The notes under the pieces: model-generated
Seen by the model: only the letters and a program-made list of their open reading frames with translations
The model's database searches: none
What the model was told of the DNA's origin: nothing
Translations under genes and position numbers: made by a program
Shown: positions 43,854 to 53,773 of the stretch, in pieces
Numbering within the stretch: position 1 is the stretch's first letter
Layout of the letters: each line of letters starts with the position of its first letter
Assembly: GCA_965216025.1 (NCBI GenBank)
Contig: CBDCEX010000018.1
Span: 372,001 to 436,000, forward strand
Direction of reading: 5' to 3'
DNA length: 64,000 bases
DNA from: JADFQT01 sp965216025
GTDB lineage: Bacteria; Chloroflexota; Dehalococcoidia; Lucifugimonadales; UBA3495

Positions 43854-44786
43854 CTAGCGAATCTCCTTCTCGGCCCAGGCCCGAATCAGGTGGTGTGCAA
43901 TGGCAATGCGTCCGGGTAGCCTCAGGGTTTCGCTCTTCTCCGCCAGGGCCAGCAGCACCTCCTCCCGCTCAAACCACTTGACGTCGGTCATTTCTTCGGC
44001 GTCCATGGCAATCTTCGTGGTGGCCGCCTCGGCATGACAGCCGATCATCAACGAAGATGGGAAGGGCCAGGGTTGAGAGGAATGATAGCGAACGTTCTTA
44101 ACCTCCAGTCCGGCCTCTTCCATGACCTCCCTAGCCACCGCTTCTTCTATGCTCTCCCCCTGGTCAACGAATCCAGCCAGCGCCGAGTACCGGTTCATGG
44201 CGGCCAGGCGCCCGCGGGATTGACCGAGCAGGCACCGGTCCCGGTCTGAAACGACCATAATAATCACCGGATCCACCCGGGGGAAGTGCTCGGCCCGGCA
44301 ATGGGGACATTCCCGCTTTTGGCCCCCTCGTAGCACCACCGTCTCATGCCCGCACACGGAGCAGAATCCGTGCCGGTTGTGCCAGTTGATCTGCGCCCGT
44401 CCCTGGGCGAGAATCCCCGCCTCGGGCGTGCTCAACATTTCCGCCGCGGAGCGGGCGTCTTCAAATCGGTAATTTCCGTTTTCTTTAAGCTTTTCGCCGA
44501 CCTCGGTTTTCTGAGAAAGGTCAACGGCGAAGTGGGCCGTTTCGCCCTGCAGTCCGAGAAACCAAGGATCCCAATCGAATCCGGCTTGAGCCAGCGCGGA
44601 CAAGTCAAGCCAGCCTAGTTCCGTCTGGGGATTTTCAGTAATCAGAACCTGGGAATCCCAAAGGGGCAAGAATTTACTGGCTGAGTCCAACGCCTTACTG
44701 CGGATCCACTCTTCGTCCCGACGCTCTTTTTCTCCTCGGTTCAGTGGATTCCCAGCGAATACATGCGGAGTCGGCAATTGCTTCAT
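43854..44786 (-). CDS. nudC: NAD+ diphosphatase / deNADding Nudix hydrolase NudC
   Basis: NudC hydrolyses NADH and removes NAD caps from RNA. The zinc ribbon FCSVCGHETVVLRGG ... RECPHCRAEHFPR lies at about residues 140-175. The Nudix box GFVDQGESIEEAVAREVMEE follows. SQPWPFPSSLMIG is the diagnostic motif of the NADH-specific subfamily. ATG 44786 follows AAAGGAGATGA. 310 residues. Confidence 0.95.
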   Translation of the reverse strand: MKQLPTPHVFAGNPLNRGEKERRDEEWIRSKALDSASKFLPLWDSQVLITENPQTELGWLDLSALAQAGFDWDPWFLGLQGETAHFAVDLSQKTEVGEKLKENGNYRFEDARSAAEMLSTPEAGILAQGRAQINWHNRHGFCSVCGHETVVLRGGQKRECPHCRAEHFPRVDPVIIMVVSDRDRCLLGQSRGRLAAMNRYSALAGFVDQGESIEEAVAREVMEEAGLEVKNVRYHSSQPWPFPSSLMIGCHAEAATTKIAMDAEEMTDVKWFEREEVLLALAEKSETLRLPGRIAIAHHLIRAWAEKEIR

Positions 44787-44988
44787 CTCCTTTCTCGATG
44801 GAGTTAGGGTTAATTAAACAACTTCGCCGGTGCCCCTGGCAACCAGGGCATCCTATTGCAGAGGAGTTGGGAAGAACCGCGTGACATGGGGGCAATTATT
44901 CTGGATAATGACACCTACCGCCATCCCGTTACGGGCCGGAACAGACGACAGGGAACCGATGCCAAGAATAGGAGGGCAACTGTAGCTG

Positions 44989-45933
44989 ATGGCGAAGCCA
45001 GATCTACACTTTGGCGCCGGGTTGGCCTTGGGCGCCAGCGAGACCGCTTCCCAGGCCCGCTGGATGGAGGAGCTTGGTTACGAATACTTGTCGGCGGGCG
45101 AGCATTTCATGCGGGGTAATCCGCCGGGGCCTACCCACGCCGCCCTGCCGTTACTGGGGGTAGCGGCCGGCGCTACCGAACGGATTCGGCTACTGTCTTC
45201 CATAGTCCTGACGCCCTTCTACCATCCATTAATGCTCGCCAAGTTCGCCTCGACCTTGGACCTAGCCTCTGGGGGTCGGCTCACCCTGGGCGTGGGAGTA
45301 GGCGGTGAGTTCCCGGTAGAGTTTGAAGCCGCCGGGCTGAACGTGCGCCAGCGTGGGAGCCGCACCAATGAGTGCTTGGAAGTGGTCCGGCGGCTGTGGA
45401 CCCAGGATCGGGTCAGCTTTAAGGGCAGATATTTTCAGCTGGAGGATGTGGCTTTGAATCCTCCACCGGTCCAACGGCCTCATCCTCCCATCTGGGTGGC
45501 AGGACGCCGCGATGCCGCCATGCGCCGGGCGGCGCGTTACGGCGACGGCTGGCTACCCTATTTCTATAGCCCGCAACGGTACCAGGACAGCGTGGAGAAA
45601 ATCAGCGGCATGGTCGCCGAGGAAGGTCGGGATATTTCCGGGTTCCAATGGGGCTTCTTCCCCTATATCTCCATCTACCCGACTGTAGATGAGGCTGCCA
45701 GGGTGGCCGCCGAGGCCTTGGGTGGCCGTTACCTCTACGGGGGAGACTTCCTGGAAATCGTCCGCAACTACTGCCTGCTGGGGCCGGTGGAGAGCTGCAT
45801 CGCCCGTCTCCAGGAGTTCATCGACGCCGGGGCGCGCCACATTGTCTTCAGCATCTCCTGTCCCAGAGAGGATCGGGTTCGTCATCTGGAAACCATAGCT
45901 AAAGAGATCATCCCCCATTTTCGTGTTGGATAG
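44989..45933 (+). CDS. LLM-class flavin/F420-dependent oxidoreductase
   Basis: A TIM-barrel enzyme of the luciferase-like class. KPDLHFGAGLALGASETASQ begins the barrel. RIRLLSSIVLTPFYHPLMLA and GGRLTLGVGVGGEFPVEFEA are the conserved cofactor motifs, and HPPIWVAGRRDAAMRRAARY is typical. It resembles the F420-dependent branch more than the enzyme at 15466. An AGGAGGG sequence lies 12 bp before ATG 44989. 314 residues. The substrate is unknown. Confidence 0.87.
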   Translation: MAKPDLHFGAGLALGASETASQARWMEELGYEYLSAGEHFMRGNPPGPTHAALPLLGVAAGATERIRLLSSIVLTPFYHPLMLAKFASTLDLASGGRLTLGVGVGGEFPVEFEAAGLNVRQRGSRTNECLEVVRRLWTQDRVSFKGRYFQLEDVALNPPPVQRPHPPIWVAGRRDAAMRRAARYGDGWLPYFYSPQRYQDSVEKISGMVAEEGRDISGFQWGFFPYISIYPTVDEAARVAAEALGGRYLYGGDFLEIVRNYCLLGPVESCIARLQEFIDAGARHIVFSISCPREDRVRHLETIAKEIIPHFRVG

Positions 45934-45995
45934 AGGCTTTGGCCCCGGGCTGGCTGGCCGGGTCTGAAAGGATGTGGGAGAAGTAGGGTCTTTCG

Positions 45996-46076
45996 ATTGT
46001 CATTGCGAGGGCCGCAGGCCCGAAGCAATCTCTTGAGGATAAGGAGAGATTGCTTCGCTTCGCTCGGGGTGACAAT
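45996..46076. repeat. Dispersed palindromic repeat, family A (copy 3)
   Basis: ATTGTCATTGCGAG at the left is answered by the CTCGGGGTGACAAT end; CGAAGCAATCTC and GAGATTGCTTCG form the inner stem. About 70 bp closely match the copy at 56196, including the preceding GGGTCTT. Confidence 0.85.
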
Positions 46077-46218
46077 CTGAAATAGCTACTTATGGGCGCT
46101 TCCAGAATGCTGCTTCGGTGTCGGCTGGTTGAACCCCTCCTCAAGGAATAACATCTAATTTGTCGGTGGGATAAGCGCCAAGGCTTGCCCATCATTAGGT
46201 AAACCCCAGGAGGTAGAA

Positions 46219-47411
46219 GTGGTTCAGCCAGATACAAAATCGGATATAAAATTTACGGAGCGCACTGGTGCCCGGACTGTCGCCGCTCCAGGACATTCTT
46301 GGGAGAGCACCGGGTGCCGTATCAATTTGTGGACGTGGACCAGGACACCGAGGCCCAGGCTTATGTGCAGCAGATCAACGACAATCGGCTGATAATTCCG
46401 ACCATTCTGTTTCCCGACGGCTCGATATTGGTGGAACCCAGCGACGCGGAACTGGCGGAAAAGTTGGGCCTGCAGACCCAGGCCAGTCAGAACTTTTACG
46501 ACTTGATAGTGGTTGGCGCCGGCCCCTCTGGCCTCACGGCCGCTTTGTATGCCGCCAGAGAGGGTATCAGCACTCTGCTCATCGACCGCTCGGCAGTAGG
46601 CGGGCAGGCCGGGATAACCGAAACCATCGACAACTATCCCGGATTTCCGGAAGGAGTCGGAGGCGGCGAGCTGGTGGATCGTATGAAGGCGCAGGCCGTC
46701 AGGTTTGGGGTGGAAGTACTCCAGGCCCAAGACATCAAATCCGTGGGGGTAGACGGGCAATACCGCTCCGTAACCACCGCCTCGGGAGACGAGTATTGCG
46801 CCTCGGCAATCCTGGTCAGCCCTGGCACGACCTACCGGCGTCTCAACGTAGCTGGAGAGGACGACTTTATCGGAGCGGGCATCCACTTCTGCGCCACCTG
46901 CGACGGCCCTTTCTACAAGGACAAGGAAGTAATTGTGGTCGGCGGCGGAAACAGTGGTTTGCAAGAGAGCCTGTTCCTGACCCGGTTCGCCAGCAAGGTA
47001 ACTGTTTTGGAGATGTCGGAAAGGCTGGGTGGCAGCCAGGTGCTTCAGGACAAAGTGATGAGCCATCCCGCCATGGAGGTACGCCTCCAGACTACGGTTG
47101 AGGAGTTTAAGGGGGAGGGACGACTCTCCGGGGTGGCAATTCGAAACCTGAAATCCGGACAGACCGAGGAGCTGCACCCGGATGGTGTGTTTGTGTTTAT
47201 CGGCCTTCAGCCTAATACCGGGTTCTTGCGGGAAACCTTGGACCTGGACCGGTGGGGATTCATAGAAACCAGCAATACCTTGGAAACCAGCGTTAAGGGC
47301 ATCTTCGCGGCGGGAGACGCCAGGCAAGGCAGCACCAAGCAGGTGGCCTCTGCCACCGGCGAGGGAGCCACCGCCGCCCTGATGATTCGCCAGTACCTAA
47401 ACCAAAGCTAA
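46219..47411 (+). CDS. Glutaredoxin-thioredoxin reductase fusion, frameshifted near the start
   Basis: A FAD-dependent disulphide reductase: DLIVVGAGPSGLTAALYAAR binds FAD, HFCATCDGPF is the redox-active Cys pair, and GIFAAGDARQGSTKQVASAT is the second FAD motif. It is preceded by a glutaredoxin-like domain with HWCPDCRRSR. A perfect AGGAGGT precedes GTG 46219, which starts VVQPDTKSDIKF. One T is then missing from the TTT at 46252-46254. Adding it restores KFYGAHWCPDC and joins the main frame. As given, the main frame has no ATG upstream; translation could restart at TTG 46299, losing the CPDC site. Either a sequencing error or a real recent mutation. Confidence 0.85.
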
Positions 47412-47541
47412 ACAGAAGGTTCCGGCTGAGGTATTTGCCGGTCGGCCGCATTCACTAGGCGTTGGGTTCTTGGTCGTCTCCCGCTTCTGGTCCCGGCTAA
47501 TCCTCAGGGTTTTCAGGTGATCCTACGGGTTTTCGGGCGTG

Positions 47542-47569
47542 TTGTGGGGGTAAAGGATTAGTGTATAAT
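47542..47569 (+). promoter_or_regulatory. Probable promoter of the radical SAM gene
   Basis: TTGTGG (47542-47547) and a perfect TATAAT (47564-47569) are 16 bp apart. The leader then carries an 11-bp tandem repeat before the start at 47658. Confidence 0.5.
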
Positions 47570-47591
47570 GTGGGCCGTTGATCGATGGGCT

Positions 47592-47622
47592 GGTCCGGGG
47601 CAGGTCCGGGGCAGGTCCGGGG
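47592..47622. repeat. 11-bp tandem repeat, 2.8 copies
   Basis: GGTCCGGGGCA is repeated in the 5' leader of the radical SAM gene. Confidence 0.9.
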
Positions 47623-47657
47623 ATCAGCGGCCAACGATGGTCCTGCGAGAGGTGATG

Positions 47658-49451
47658 ATGTCCAAGATCAAGCGGGTGGTGCTGGTGCAGCCGGCTTCCG
47701 CGGGCGGAAACTTTGAATACGTCGCCATACCTCGCCAGGGTATGCTGTTTCTCTCGGGCGCCCTAGCCCAGTGGGAAGGCCCCTATCTCTATGGACGAGA
47801 TATCTGGTTTGAGGACCGTTCCGGCCTGATGGATCCCGATTCCGACCTGGAAGGGGTCGACATCCTAATGGTCACCGCCTTGATCAACGAGGCGCCACGG
47901 GCCTATCAAATCGCCCGGTTGGCCAAGCTCCATCATCCGGAGATCATCACCATCGGCGGAGGACCCCAGATGAGCCCCCTCTCGGAGGAGGCAATTCGTC
48001 TGGGTGGGTTCGACGTCATCGTCAACCGGGAGGGGGAAGATATCATCGGCCAGCTCAGCGACACGCTGCTGGAGCATCAACATTCGCCGATGCTGGATTC
48101 CTACCTTGGGAAAATTCCCGGCATCAGCTTCATGCGGGATGGCCACTTGGTGGAGACCCGCCGTTCCGGATTGGTGGCGCCGGATTTCGTGGAATTGCCG
48201 GATTTCCGGTCGATCCGGGATCTCTCGCCCGCCAATCCCATGGCCGGTGGCGTAATAGAGACAGTGCGCGGCTGCACCGAAAAGTGCACCTACTGTCAGG
48301 TTATTCAGCAGTTTTTGGGTTACCGGTTGATCGACCGGGAAACCGAGTATAAACGGATGGATCAGCTGCAGGAATTGGCTTCCGACGGGTTGATTCACAC
48401 CGCTGGCAATGGCAAATTCACCGTCTTTATCTCCGATGACCTCCATCCTCCGCCGCTACGAGCGGTAAAATATCGAAACGAGCGACTGGAACGCCTGAAG
48501 GCATGGCGGGGCCGCACCGACGACATGTACCTGATCTGCCAGGCTCGGGCCGAGATCGGGCAAGACCAGGAGTTGGCAGAAGCGATGTCCGACGCCAACA
48601 TTAAAATGCTCTATCTGGGAGTGGAATCCAACAACGCGGAAAACTTGAAGGTAGTGAAGAAGCGTCAGGACCCCGGCCAGATGGAGCAGGACCTGCGGGT
48701 TCTTAACCAGATGGACTTCACCGTGGTGGCCATGACCATCATCGGCCTTCCTTACGACAATGAGGAAGATATTATGAACCTGGCGGAGTGGGTCACCCAA
48801 TACAGCAAATATCAAACCGCCAACCTGTTGACCCCCCTGCCGGCGACATCCAATTGGGATGACTTGATTCCGCTCAACGAGAACGGAGAGCTTTTGGCCG
48901 AAGGTGAGATTCGACCCTATCACCTGTATACCGGGCGACAGCTGGTTTTCCACGACGAGCGTTGGACCATGCAGGAAAGCCAGGAGCTGTTTGATCGTTA
49001 CTCCGCCAAGCTGACCTCCATCGACAACCTGTACGGGCGGGTGTTCCGAATGTTGCGGTCTTACAAGCTGCGCCTGGCGGCGACCAGCCGCGACCTGGGA
49101 GACACCATTACCGCGCGCATTGGAGAGGCCACGGAGGTTTTGCGAAGTTGGTCGGAACCGGCGTCCATGGCCGGCCGGGAGTTTGGCGAGAACATTTCCC
49201 AGCGAATGGATGAGCTGGCCGAGAACCTACGAACTGTGTCCCAGCCCCTGGCCAACACCCGGCGGGAGTTGGTGGACAACATCAGCAATCGAGTCAACGA
49301 ATTGTCCGATTCCCTCCGAACCTTGTCCGACCCTCTCGCCACCGGCGGTAAGGACCTGGCTACGAACATATCCCATCGGATAAACGAATTGAGCGAAATG
49401 CTCAACGGGGTAATGGTCGACTCTAACCGGCGAAGTACCCTCAACAAGTAG
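47658..49451 (+). CDS. B12-binding radical SAM protein with a 29-residue helical repeat tail
   Basis: An N-terminal cobalamin-binding-like domain (RVVLVQPASAGG ... IITIGGGPQMSPLSEEA) precedes a radical SAM core with ETVRGCTEKCTYCQVIQQFL, supplying the C-x3-C-x2-C cluster ligands. LYLGVESNNAENLKVVKKRQ and VVAMTIIGLPYDNEEDI are standard core strands. Start ATG 47658 (MSKIKRVVLVQPAS) follows GAGAGGTG; 597 residues. Residues 478-593 are four tandem 29-residue repeats whose consensus is close to RELxxNISxRVNELSDxLRT followed by a short SxPLA linker. They would form long amphipathic helices. I know no radical SAM family with this tail. The reaction is unknown, and fabF2 follows by 45 bp. Confidence 0.85.
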   Translation: MSKIKRVVLVQPASAGGNFEYVAIPRQGMLFLSGALAQWEGPYLYGRDIWFEDRSGLMDPDSDLEGVDILMVTALINEAPRAYQIARLAKLHHPEIITIGGGPQMSPLSEEAIRLGGFDVIVNREGEDIIGQLSDTLLEHQHSPMLDSYLGKIPGISFMRDGHLVETRRSGLVAPDFVELPDFRSIRDLSPANPMAGGVIETVRGCTEKCTYCQVIQQFLGYRLIDRETEYKRMDQLQELASDGLIHTAGNGKFTVFISDDLHPPPLRAVKYRNERLERLKAWRGRTDDMYLICQARAEIGQDQELAEAMSDANIKMLYLGVESNNAENLKVVKKRQDPGQMEQDLRVLNQMDFTVVAMTIIGLPYDNEEDIMNLAEWVTQYSKYQTANLLTPLPATSNWDDLIPLNENGELLAEGEIRPYHLYTGRQLVFHDERWTMQESQELFDRYSAKLTSIDNLYGRVFRMLRSYKLRLAATSRDLGDTITARIGEATEVLRSWSEPASMAGREFGENISQRMDELAENLRTVSQPLANTRRELVDNISNRVNELSDSLRTLSDPLATGGKDLATNISHRINELSEMLNGVMVDSNRRSTLNK

Positions 49452-49496
49452 CTCAGTGACCTTTGTCCCAGTTCACAGCTATGCCAGCTTACAGCT

Positions 49497-50750
49497 ATGA
49501 CTGACAAAAACCGCGTATTCATCACCGGCATCGGTATCATTAGCCCCCTAGGGCTGGACGTGTCCACCACTTGGTCCGAGCTCACCCAAGGCCATTCCGG
49601 GATCGACCAAATCACCGCCTTCGATACCGAGGGGTTCGACACCCGTTTTGCCGCCCAGGTTAAGGGCTTCGACCCGGAGGACTACCTGGACCGCAAGTTG
49701 GCGCGGCGCATGGACCGTTTCGCCCAATTTGCCGCCGTGGCCGCCCAAGAGGCCTGCCGCAACGCCGGGATAAAGCCTGCCGAGGAAGACCCCTACCGTA
49801 CTGGGGTAATTATCGGCAGTGGTATCGGTGGAATCATCACCTTGTCCCAGCAGTACGAGGTGATGAGGGAGCGGGGGCCCCGGCGGGTAACCCCCTTCCT
49901 GATACCGATGATGTTGGGCGACATGGCATCGGCCCAGGTCTCCATGGTAACTGGGGCTATGGGCGCCAACTACTGCGTAGTATCTTCCTGCTCCAGCGGC
50001 GCCGACGCGCTGGGCCAGGGCTGGGAGATGATCCGAAGGGGACAAGCCGATGTGGTGCTGGCCGGCGGCAGCGAAGCACCCATTTCCCCCATCGCGGTGG
50101 CCGGCTTCAACTCCCTCCGCGCGCTATCCCGTTACAACGAGGATCCCCAGCTGGCCAGCAGACCCTTTGATCGGGACCGGGATGGCTTCGTCATGGGTGA
50201 GGGTTCCGCGGTGCTGGTGCTGGAAAGCGAAGAGCATCTACAAAAGCGGCAGGCGCCGGCTCTGGCCGAGCTGCGAGGTTATGGAGCCACCTCGGACGCC
50301 CATCATGTAACTGAGCCCAACCCTACGGGCCAAAGCGCCGCCCAGGCTATATTGTTGGCGTTGCAGGCGGCGGAAGTGGATGCTTCCGAGATTGACTACC
50401 TCAACGCCCACGGCACCTCCACCCCTTTGAACGATAGCCAGGAAACCAAAGCCATCAAGCTGGCCCTTGGTGAGGAGGCCTACCGCGTCCCCATAAGCTC
50501 CAGCAAATCGATGACCGGTCATCTGCTAGGCGCCGGCGGGGCGGTGGAAGCCGCCTTCTGCGTGCTGGCATTGCAACACGGGTTGATACCGCCAACCATC
50601 AACCTCCATAACCAGGACCCGGAGTGCGACCTGGACTACACCCCCTTGAAGGCTCGCGCTCAGCCGCTGAATGTCGTGGTAAGTAATTCCTTCGGCTTTG
50701 GCGGCCACAACTCGGTCCTGGTGCTGTCCAACGCCAACGGTACCGGCTAA
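49497..50750 (+). CDS. FabF-type 3-oxoacyl-ACP synthase, second copy
   Basis: This condensing enzyme has its cysteine in VSSCSSGADALGQG, and histidines in LNAHGTSTPLND and SMTGHLLGAGGAVEA. It differs throughout from the FabF at 38717, so it is a paralogue rather than a recent duplicate. Start ATG 49497 is preceded by an imperfect duplication (TTCACAGCTATG/CTTACAGCTATG) that offers a second ATG. 417 residues. It follows the radical SAM gene by 45 bp in the same direction and may share its transcript. Confidence 0.92.
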   Translation: MTDKNRVFITGIGIISPLGLDVSTTWSELTQGHSGIDQITAFDTEGFDTRFAAQVKGFDPEDYLDRKLARRMDRFAQFAAVAAQEACRNAGIKPAEEDPYRTGVIIGSGIGGIITLSQQYEVMRERGPRRVTPFLIPMMLGDMASAQVSMVTGAMGANYCVVSSCSSGADALGQGWEMIRRGQADVVLAGGSEAPISPIAVAGFNSLRALSRYNEDPQLASRPFDRDRDGFVMGEGSAVLVLESEEHLQKRQAPALAELRGYGATSDAHHVTEPNPTGQSAAQAILLALQAAEVDASEIDYLNAHGTSTPLNDSQETKAIKLALGEEAYRVPISSSKSMTGHLLGAGGAVEAAFCVLALQHGLIPPTINLHNQDPECDLDYTPLKARAQPLNVVVSNSFGFGGHNSVLVLSNANGTG

Positions 50751-51029
50751 TCCCCCGGCCCGTTTCGCCTTTTCCCGCCTCAAGCCTTCCTTATCGAGGA
50801 CACCGAACTTGCACCCCGTTTCCCTACTGACCTTCGCCTCTCCCCAGGTACCGAGTGAATTGGTATGATGGGGATGCCCTGGTTATCGCTTTTTCTCTTG
50901 CTTCGGGGCATGAATAACAAGCTTCTCCAGCGACAGGGCAGGCCGGTAATGGAATCAGTCGCGGCAATGGCAGCTAGGGATTGCTCACCTCCTTTGTTGC
51001 TTGGCACCCAGGTTTATGGAGATAAGTGA

Positions 51030-52718
51030 ATGAAGCCGCCCGTTTCCAAAAAATGGCTGCTGAAGGAAACTCATGGGGCTCACGCCCTGCCGCCAGATGT
51101 GCCGCCGCCTCTGGTACCGGTACTGCTGGGCCGGGGCATCGACACCGCCGAGAAACTCCGGCTGTTCCTGCATCCGCCGCACAATCTCCCCTACGACCCG
51201 CTGCGATTGGCCGGGATGGATCTGGCGGTGCAGCGCCTGTATCGTGCCGTGGAGCGAAGGGAAACGGTGGGGGTTTTCGGCGATTTCGACGTGGATGGGG
51301 TGACCGGAACCGCCATTATCGTCGAGGGATTACGAGCCTTCGGAGTTCCGGTTTTACCCTACCTGCCCCACCGGGTGAACGAGGGGCACGGGCTCTCCAA
51401 TGCTGCTGTAGAGCAGTTGTCAAAACAAGGCGTCAGCCTGATCGTTACCGTTGACTGCGGCGTCACTTCCGTCGACGAGGTTTCGCGGGCCCGGGAGCTG
51501 GGCGCCGATGTGATAATTACGGACCACCATATCCCCGGATCTACCCTGCCGGAAGCGGCGGCAATTATTAATCCCAGGATCGCCGGAAGCAGCTACCCAT
51601 ATCTTCACCTATCCGGCGCCGGCCTGGCGTTCAAGTTGATACAGGGGCTGTGCCAGTTTTACGGCCAGCCGTGGAGTACCAGCCTGCTGGAGTTGGCGGC
51701 CATGGGTACCATAGCCGACCTGGTGCCGCTGACCGATGAGAATAGATATTTGGTGCGGGAGGGCCTGGCTAGCCTGGCCGAGACCAAACGGCCCGGCCTG
51801 TTGGCGTTATACCGAAACGGCAGAATCGAGCCGAAATCCATCAATGCCGAGACGGTCGGCTATCAGATAGCGCCCCGTCTCAACTCGGCGGGACGGATGG
51901 GCCATGCCGGGGATAGTCTGGCCCTGCTGACAACCGATTCAGATGCCGAGGCGGAAGCGTTGGCCGCCAAGCTGGAGACCCTCAACCTGGAACGCCGGGT
52001 GCTCAGCGAGCAGTCCTATCAGGCAGCTGTCGACCACCTGAGCCAAATTCGGAGGCTGCCCGCTATCTTAATCGTGGATCATCCCTGCTTTACTCCCGGC
52101 ATCGCCGGATTGGTAGCCGGACGGTTGCTGGATACCTACAATCGTCCGGCCATTGCCCTGGCTGCCGGAGAAGGAGACAGATTGACCGCCAGCGCCCGCA
52201 GTTTGCCGGAATTTAACATCGTGGAGGCCCTTTCTCAGTGTGAGGACCTGTTCGAACGATACGGGGGCCACGCTCAGGCGGCTGGGTTTACCCTTCAGCG
52301 CTGCAATTTGCCGCCTTTGGTGGAGCGAATGATCGCTCTGGCCGAAAAGGCACGGATTGGGCAGGATTTGGGAGCAGTAATGCCGGTGGACGCGGAGGTT
52401 CAGCTACCAGAATTGAACGATGCGGTGCTGGCGTGGCTGGCGGATCTGGAGCCCTGGGGAGTTGGGAACCCAGCGCCAACCTTCCTGAGCCGGGGAGTTC
52501 ACGTGATGGAGGCCCACTACATGGGGAATCAGGGTCAGCATCTGAGGCTGCGAGTGCGGCAGGGGAAGAGTGAATGGACGGCTTTGGCCTTTAATCTTGG
52601 GGAAAACTGGGTTCAGGGCACAACCTCATTGGATCTGGTCTATACCGTCAACAAGGATTCCTGGCGAGGTGAAGAGCGTCACGTGCTGCACGTGGCCGAT
52701 TTTCGGGCATGTATTTGA
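51030..52718 (+). CDS. recJ: Single-stranded-DNA exonuclease RecJ
   Basis: RecJ degrades single strands 5' to 3' in recombination and mismatch repair. The DHH phosphoesterase motifs are VFGDFDVDGVTGTAII, VTVDCGVTS, DVIITDHHIPG and LAAMGTIADLVPL. The DHHA1 half has RYGGHAQAAGFTL. The C-terminal OB domain begins near DLEPWGVGNPAPTFLSRGVH. 562 residues. ATG 51030 follows GGAG eight bases upstream. Confidence 0.95.
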   Translation: MKPPVSKKWLLKETHGAHALPPDVPPPLVPVLLGRGIDTAEKLRLFLHPPHNLPYDPLRLAGMDLAVQRLYRAVERRETVGVFGDFDVDGVTGTAIIVEGLRAFGVPVLPYLPHRVNEGHGLSNAAVEQLSKQGVSLIVTVDCGVTSVDEVSRARELGADVIITDHHIPGSTLPEAAAIINPRIAGSSYPYLHLSGAGLAFKLIQGLCQFYGQPWSTSLLELAAMGTIADLVPLTDENRYLVREGLASLAETKRPGLLALYRNGRIEPKSINAETVGYQIAPRLNSAGRMGHAGDSLALLTTDSDAEAEALAAKLETLNLERRVLSEQSYQAAVDHLSQIRRLPAILIVDHPCFTPGIAGLVAGRLLDTYNRPAIALAAGEGDRLTASARSLPEFNIVEALSQCEDLFERYGGHAQAAGFTLQRCNLPPLVERMIALAEKARIGQDLGAVMPVDAEVQLPELNDAVLAWLADLEPWGVGNPAPTFLSRGVHVMEAHYMGNQGQHLRLRVRQGKSEWTALAFNLGENWVQGTTSLDLVYTVNKDSWRGEERHVLHVADFRACI

Positions 52719-52820
52719 CACCCGTGCGACCCACCTCTAGGGCCGATTCCCAGCAGAAGCGGACGGTGCGCTGAGATCATTCGCCAATTCCCGGACTTAC
52801 CCTCCTGGAATACCCGCCCA

Positions 52821-53726
52821 TCAAGACCGTTCCCGGCTGGGACGGACCACCCGCACCAGTTGAGCCTTGTACACCAGCAGGGGAATGGTAATGATTACCA
52901 CCGCCAAGGCGACTATCTGGGCCTCGTTGAATATCCAGTAGTTGTTTTGTTCTACCCGCAGGAAACTGATGAAAAAGCGCCCGGTGGAATAGAGAGCCCC
53001 GTACAGGGCAAAGGTCATGCCGTGAGGTCGCAGCCGGTGGCGCATGGGCCAAATGATTAAAAGCAAGGCCAGATCAAAAAGCAGCTCATAGGCCACCGCC
53101 GGGTGACTGGCAAAGCCTCCGCAACCACCCAATGAAACCGCCCAGCCCCAAGGACTGTCCGGATGGGTGTAGACCAGTCCCCAAGGCAATCGGGTCGCGA
53201 GGGCGCAGTGCTCCCCATTGATGATATCGCCAAGCCGGCCGATGGCCATGGCGATGAGCAGGGCCGGGGCGGTTAGGTCGGCCAGATGGCCAATGCCCGG
53301 AAGGGGGGCTCTTTGGGCCTCGCCGAGGAACCCGAATCGTTTCCGCCACAAATTCAAGAACCAGCCGGAATTTCGGATCGTCATGTAAGCAACGCAGCCA
53401 ATGAAGCCGCCGATAATCGCGCCGTAGATGGCGATGCCGCCCTCCCAAACATAGAAAACACTGAGCGGGTTATGACTGTAGATAGGAGTCCAAAAATCCG
53501 CTACGTGGAACACCCTGGCTCCCACGATGCCGGCGATGATGCCCCAAACCGCCACCGATAAAATGGCATCCGGATCCATCCCCTCCCCGGTACCCCACCG
53601 GTAGGTAAGAAAGACCGCAGTGGCCACGGCAACGAAGGTGAGAAAACCGTGCCAGGACAACAAGAAGGGACCGAAGTCAAGGATATTGGGGTTTATACCG
53701 ATGCCGATGGTGGACAGTACGTTCAT
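52821..53726 (-). CDS. lgt: Prolipoprotein diacylglyceryl transferase
   Basis: Lgt attaches diacylglycerol to the lipobox cysteine of exported prolipoproteins, in the inner membrane. Seven hydrophobic helices are seen. The family motif is MAIGRLGDIINGEHCALAT, close to the GRxGNxxNxE consensus but with D for the first N. SVFYVWEGGIAIYGAIIGG and YSTGRFFISFLRVEQN contain other conserved residues. 301 residues, ATG 53726. Confidence 0.94.
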   Translation of the reverse strand: MNVLSTIGIGINPNILDFGPFLLSWHGFLTFVAVATAVFLTYRWGTGEGMDPDAILSVAVWGIIAGIVGARVFHVADFWTPIYSHNPLSVFYVWEGGIAIYGAIIGGFIGCVAYMTIRNSGWFLNLWRKRFGFLGEAQRAPLPGIGHLADLTAPALLIAMAIGRLGDIINGEHCALATRLPWGLVYTHPDSPWGWAVSLGGCGGFASHPAVAYELLFDLALLLIIWPMRHRLRPHGMTFALYGALYSTGRFFISFLRVEQNNYWIFNEAQIVALAVVIITIPLLVYKAQLVRVVRPSRERS

Positions 53727-53773
53727 TAGCTAGCTCTCAACCTCTGGCACATTGGGATTTGATGGGGCCGGAT

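Noticed and set aside
46224..47327. A 367-codon open frame antisense to the thioredoxin reductase gene.
   Set aside because: It is a shadow of the high-GC coding strand, with no recognisable domain or ribosome binding site.
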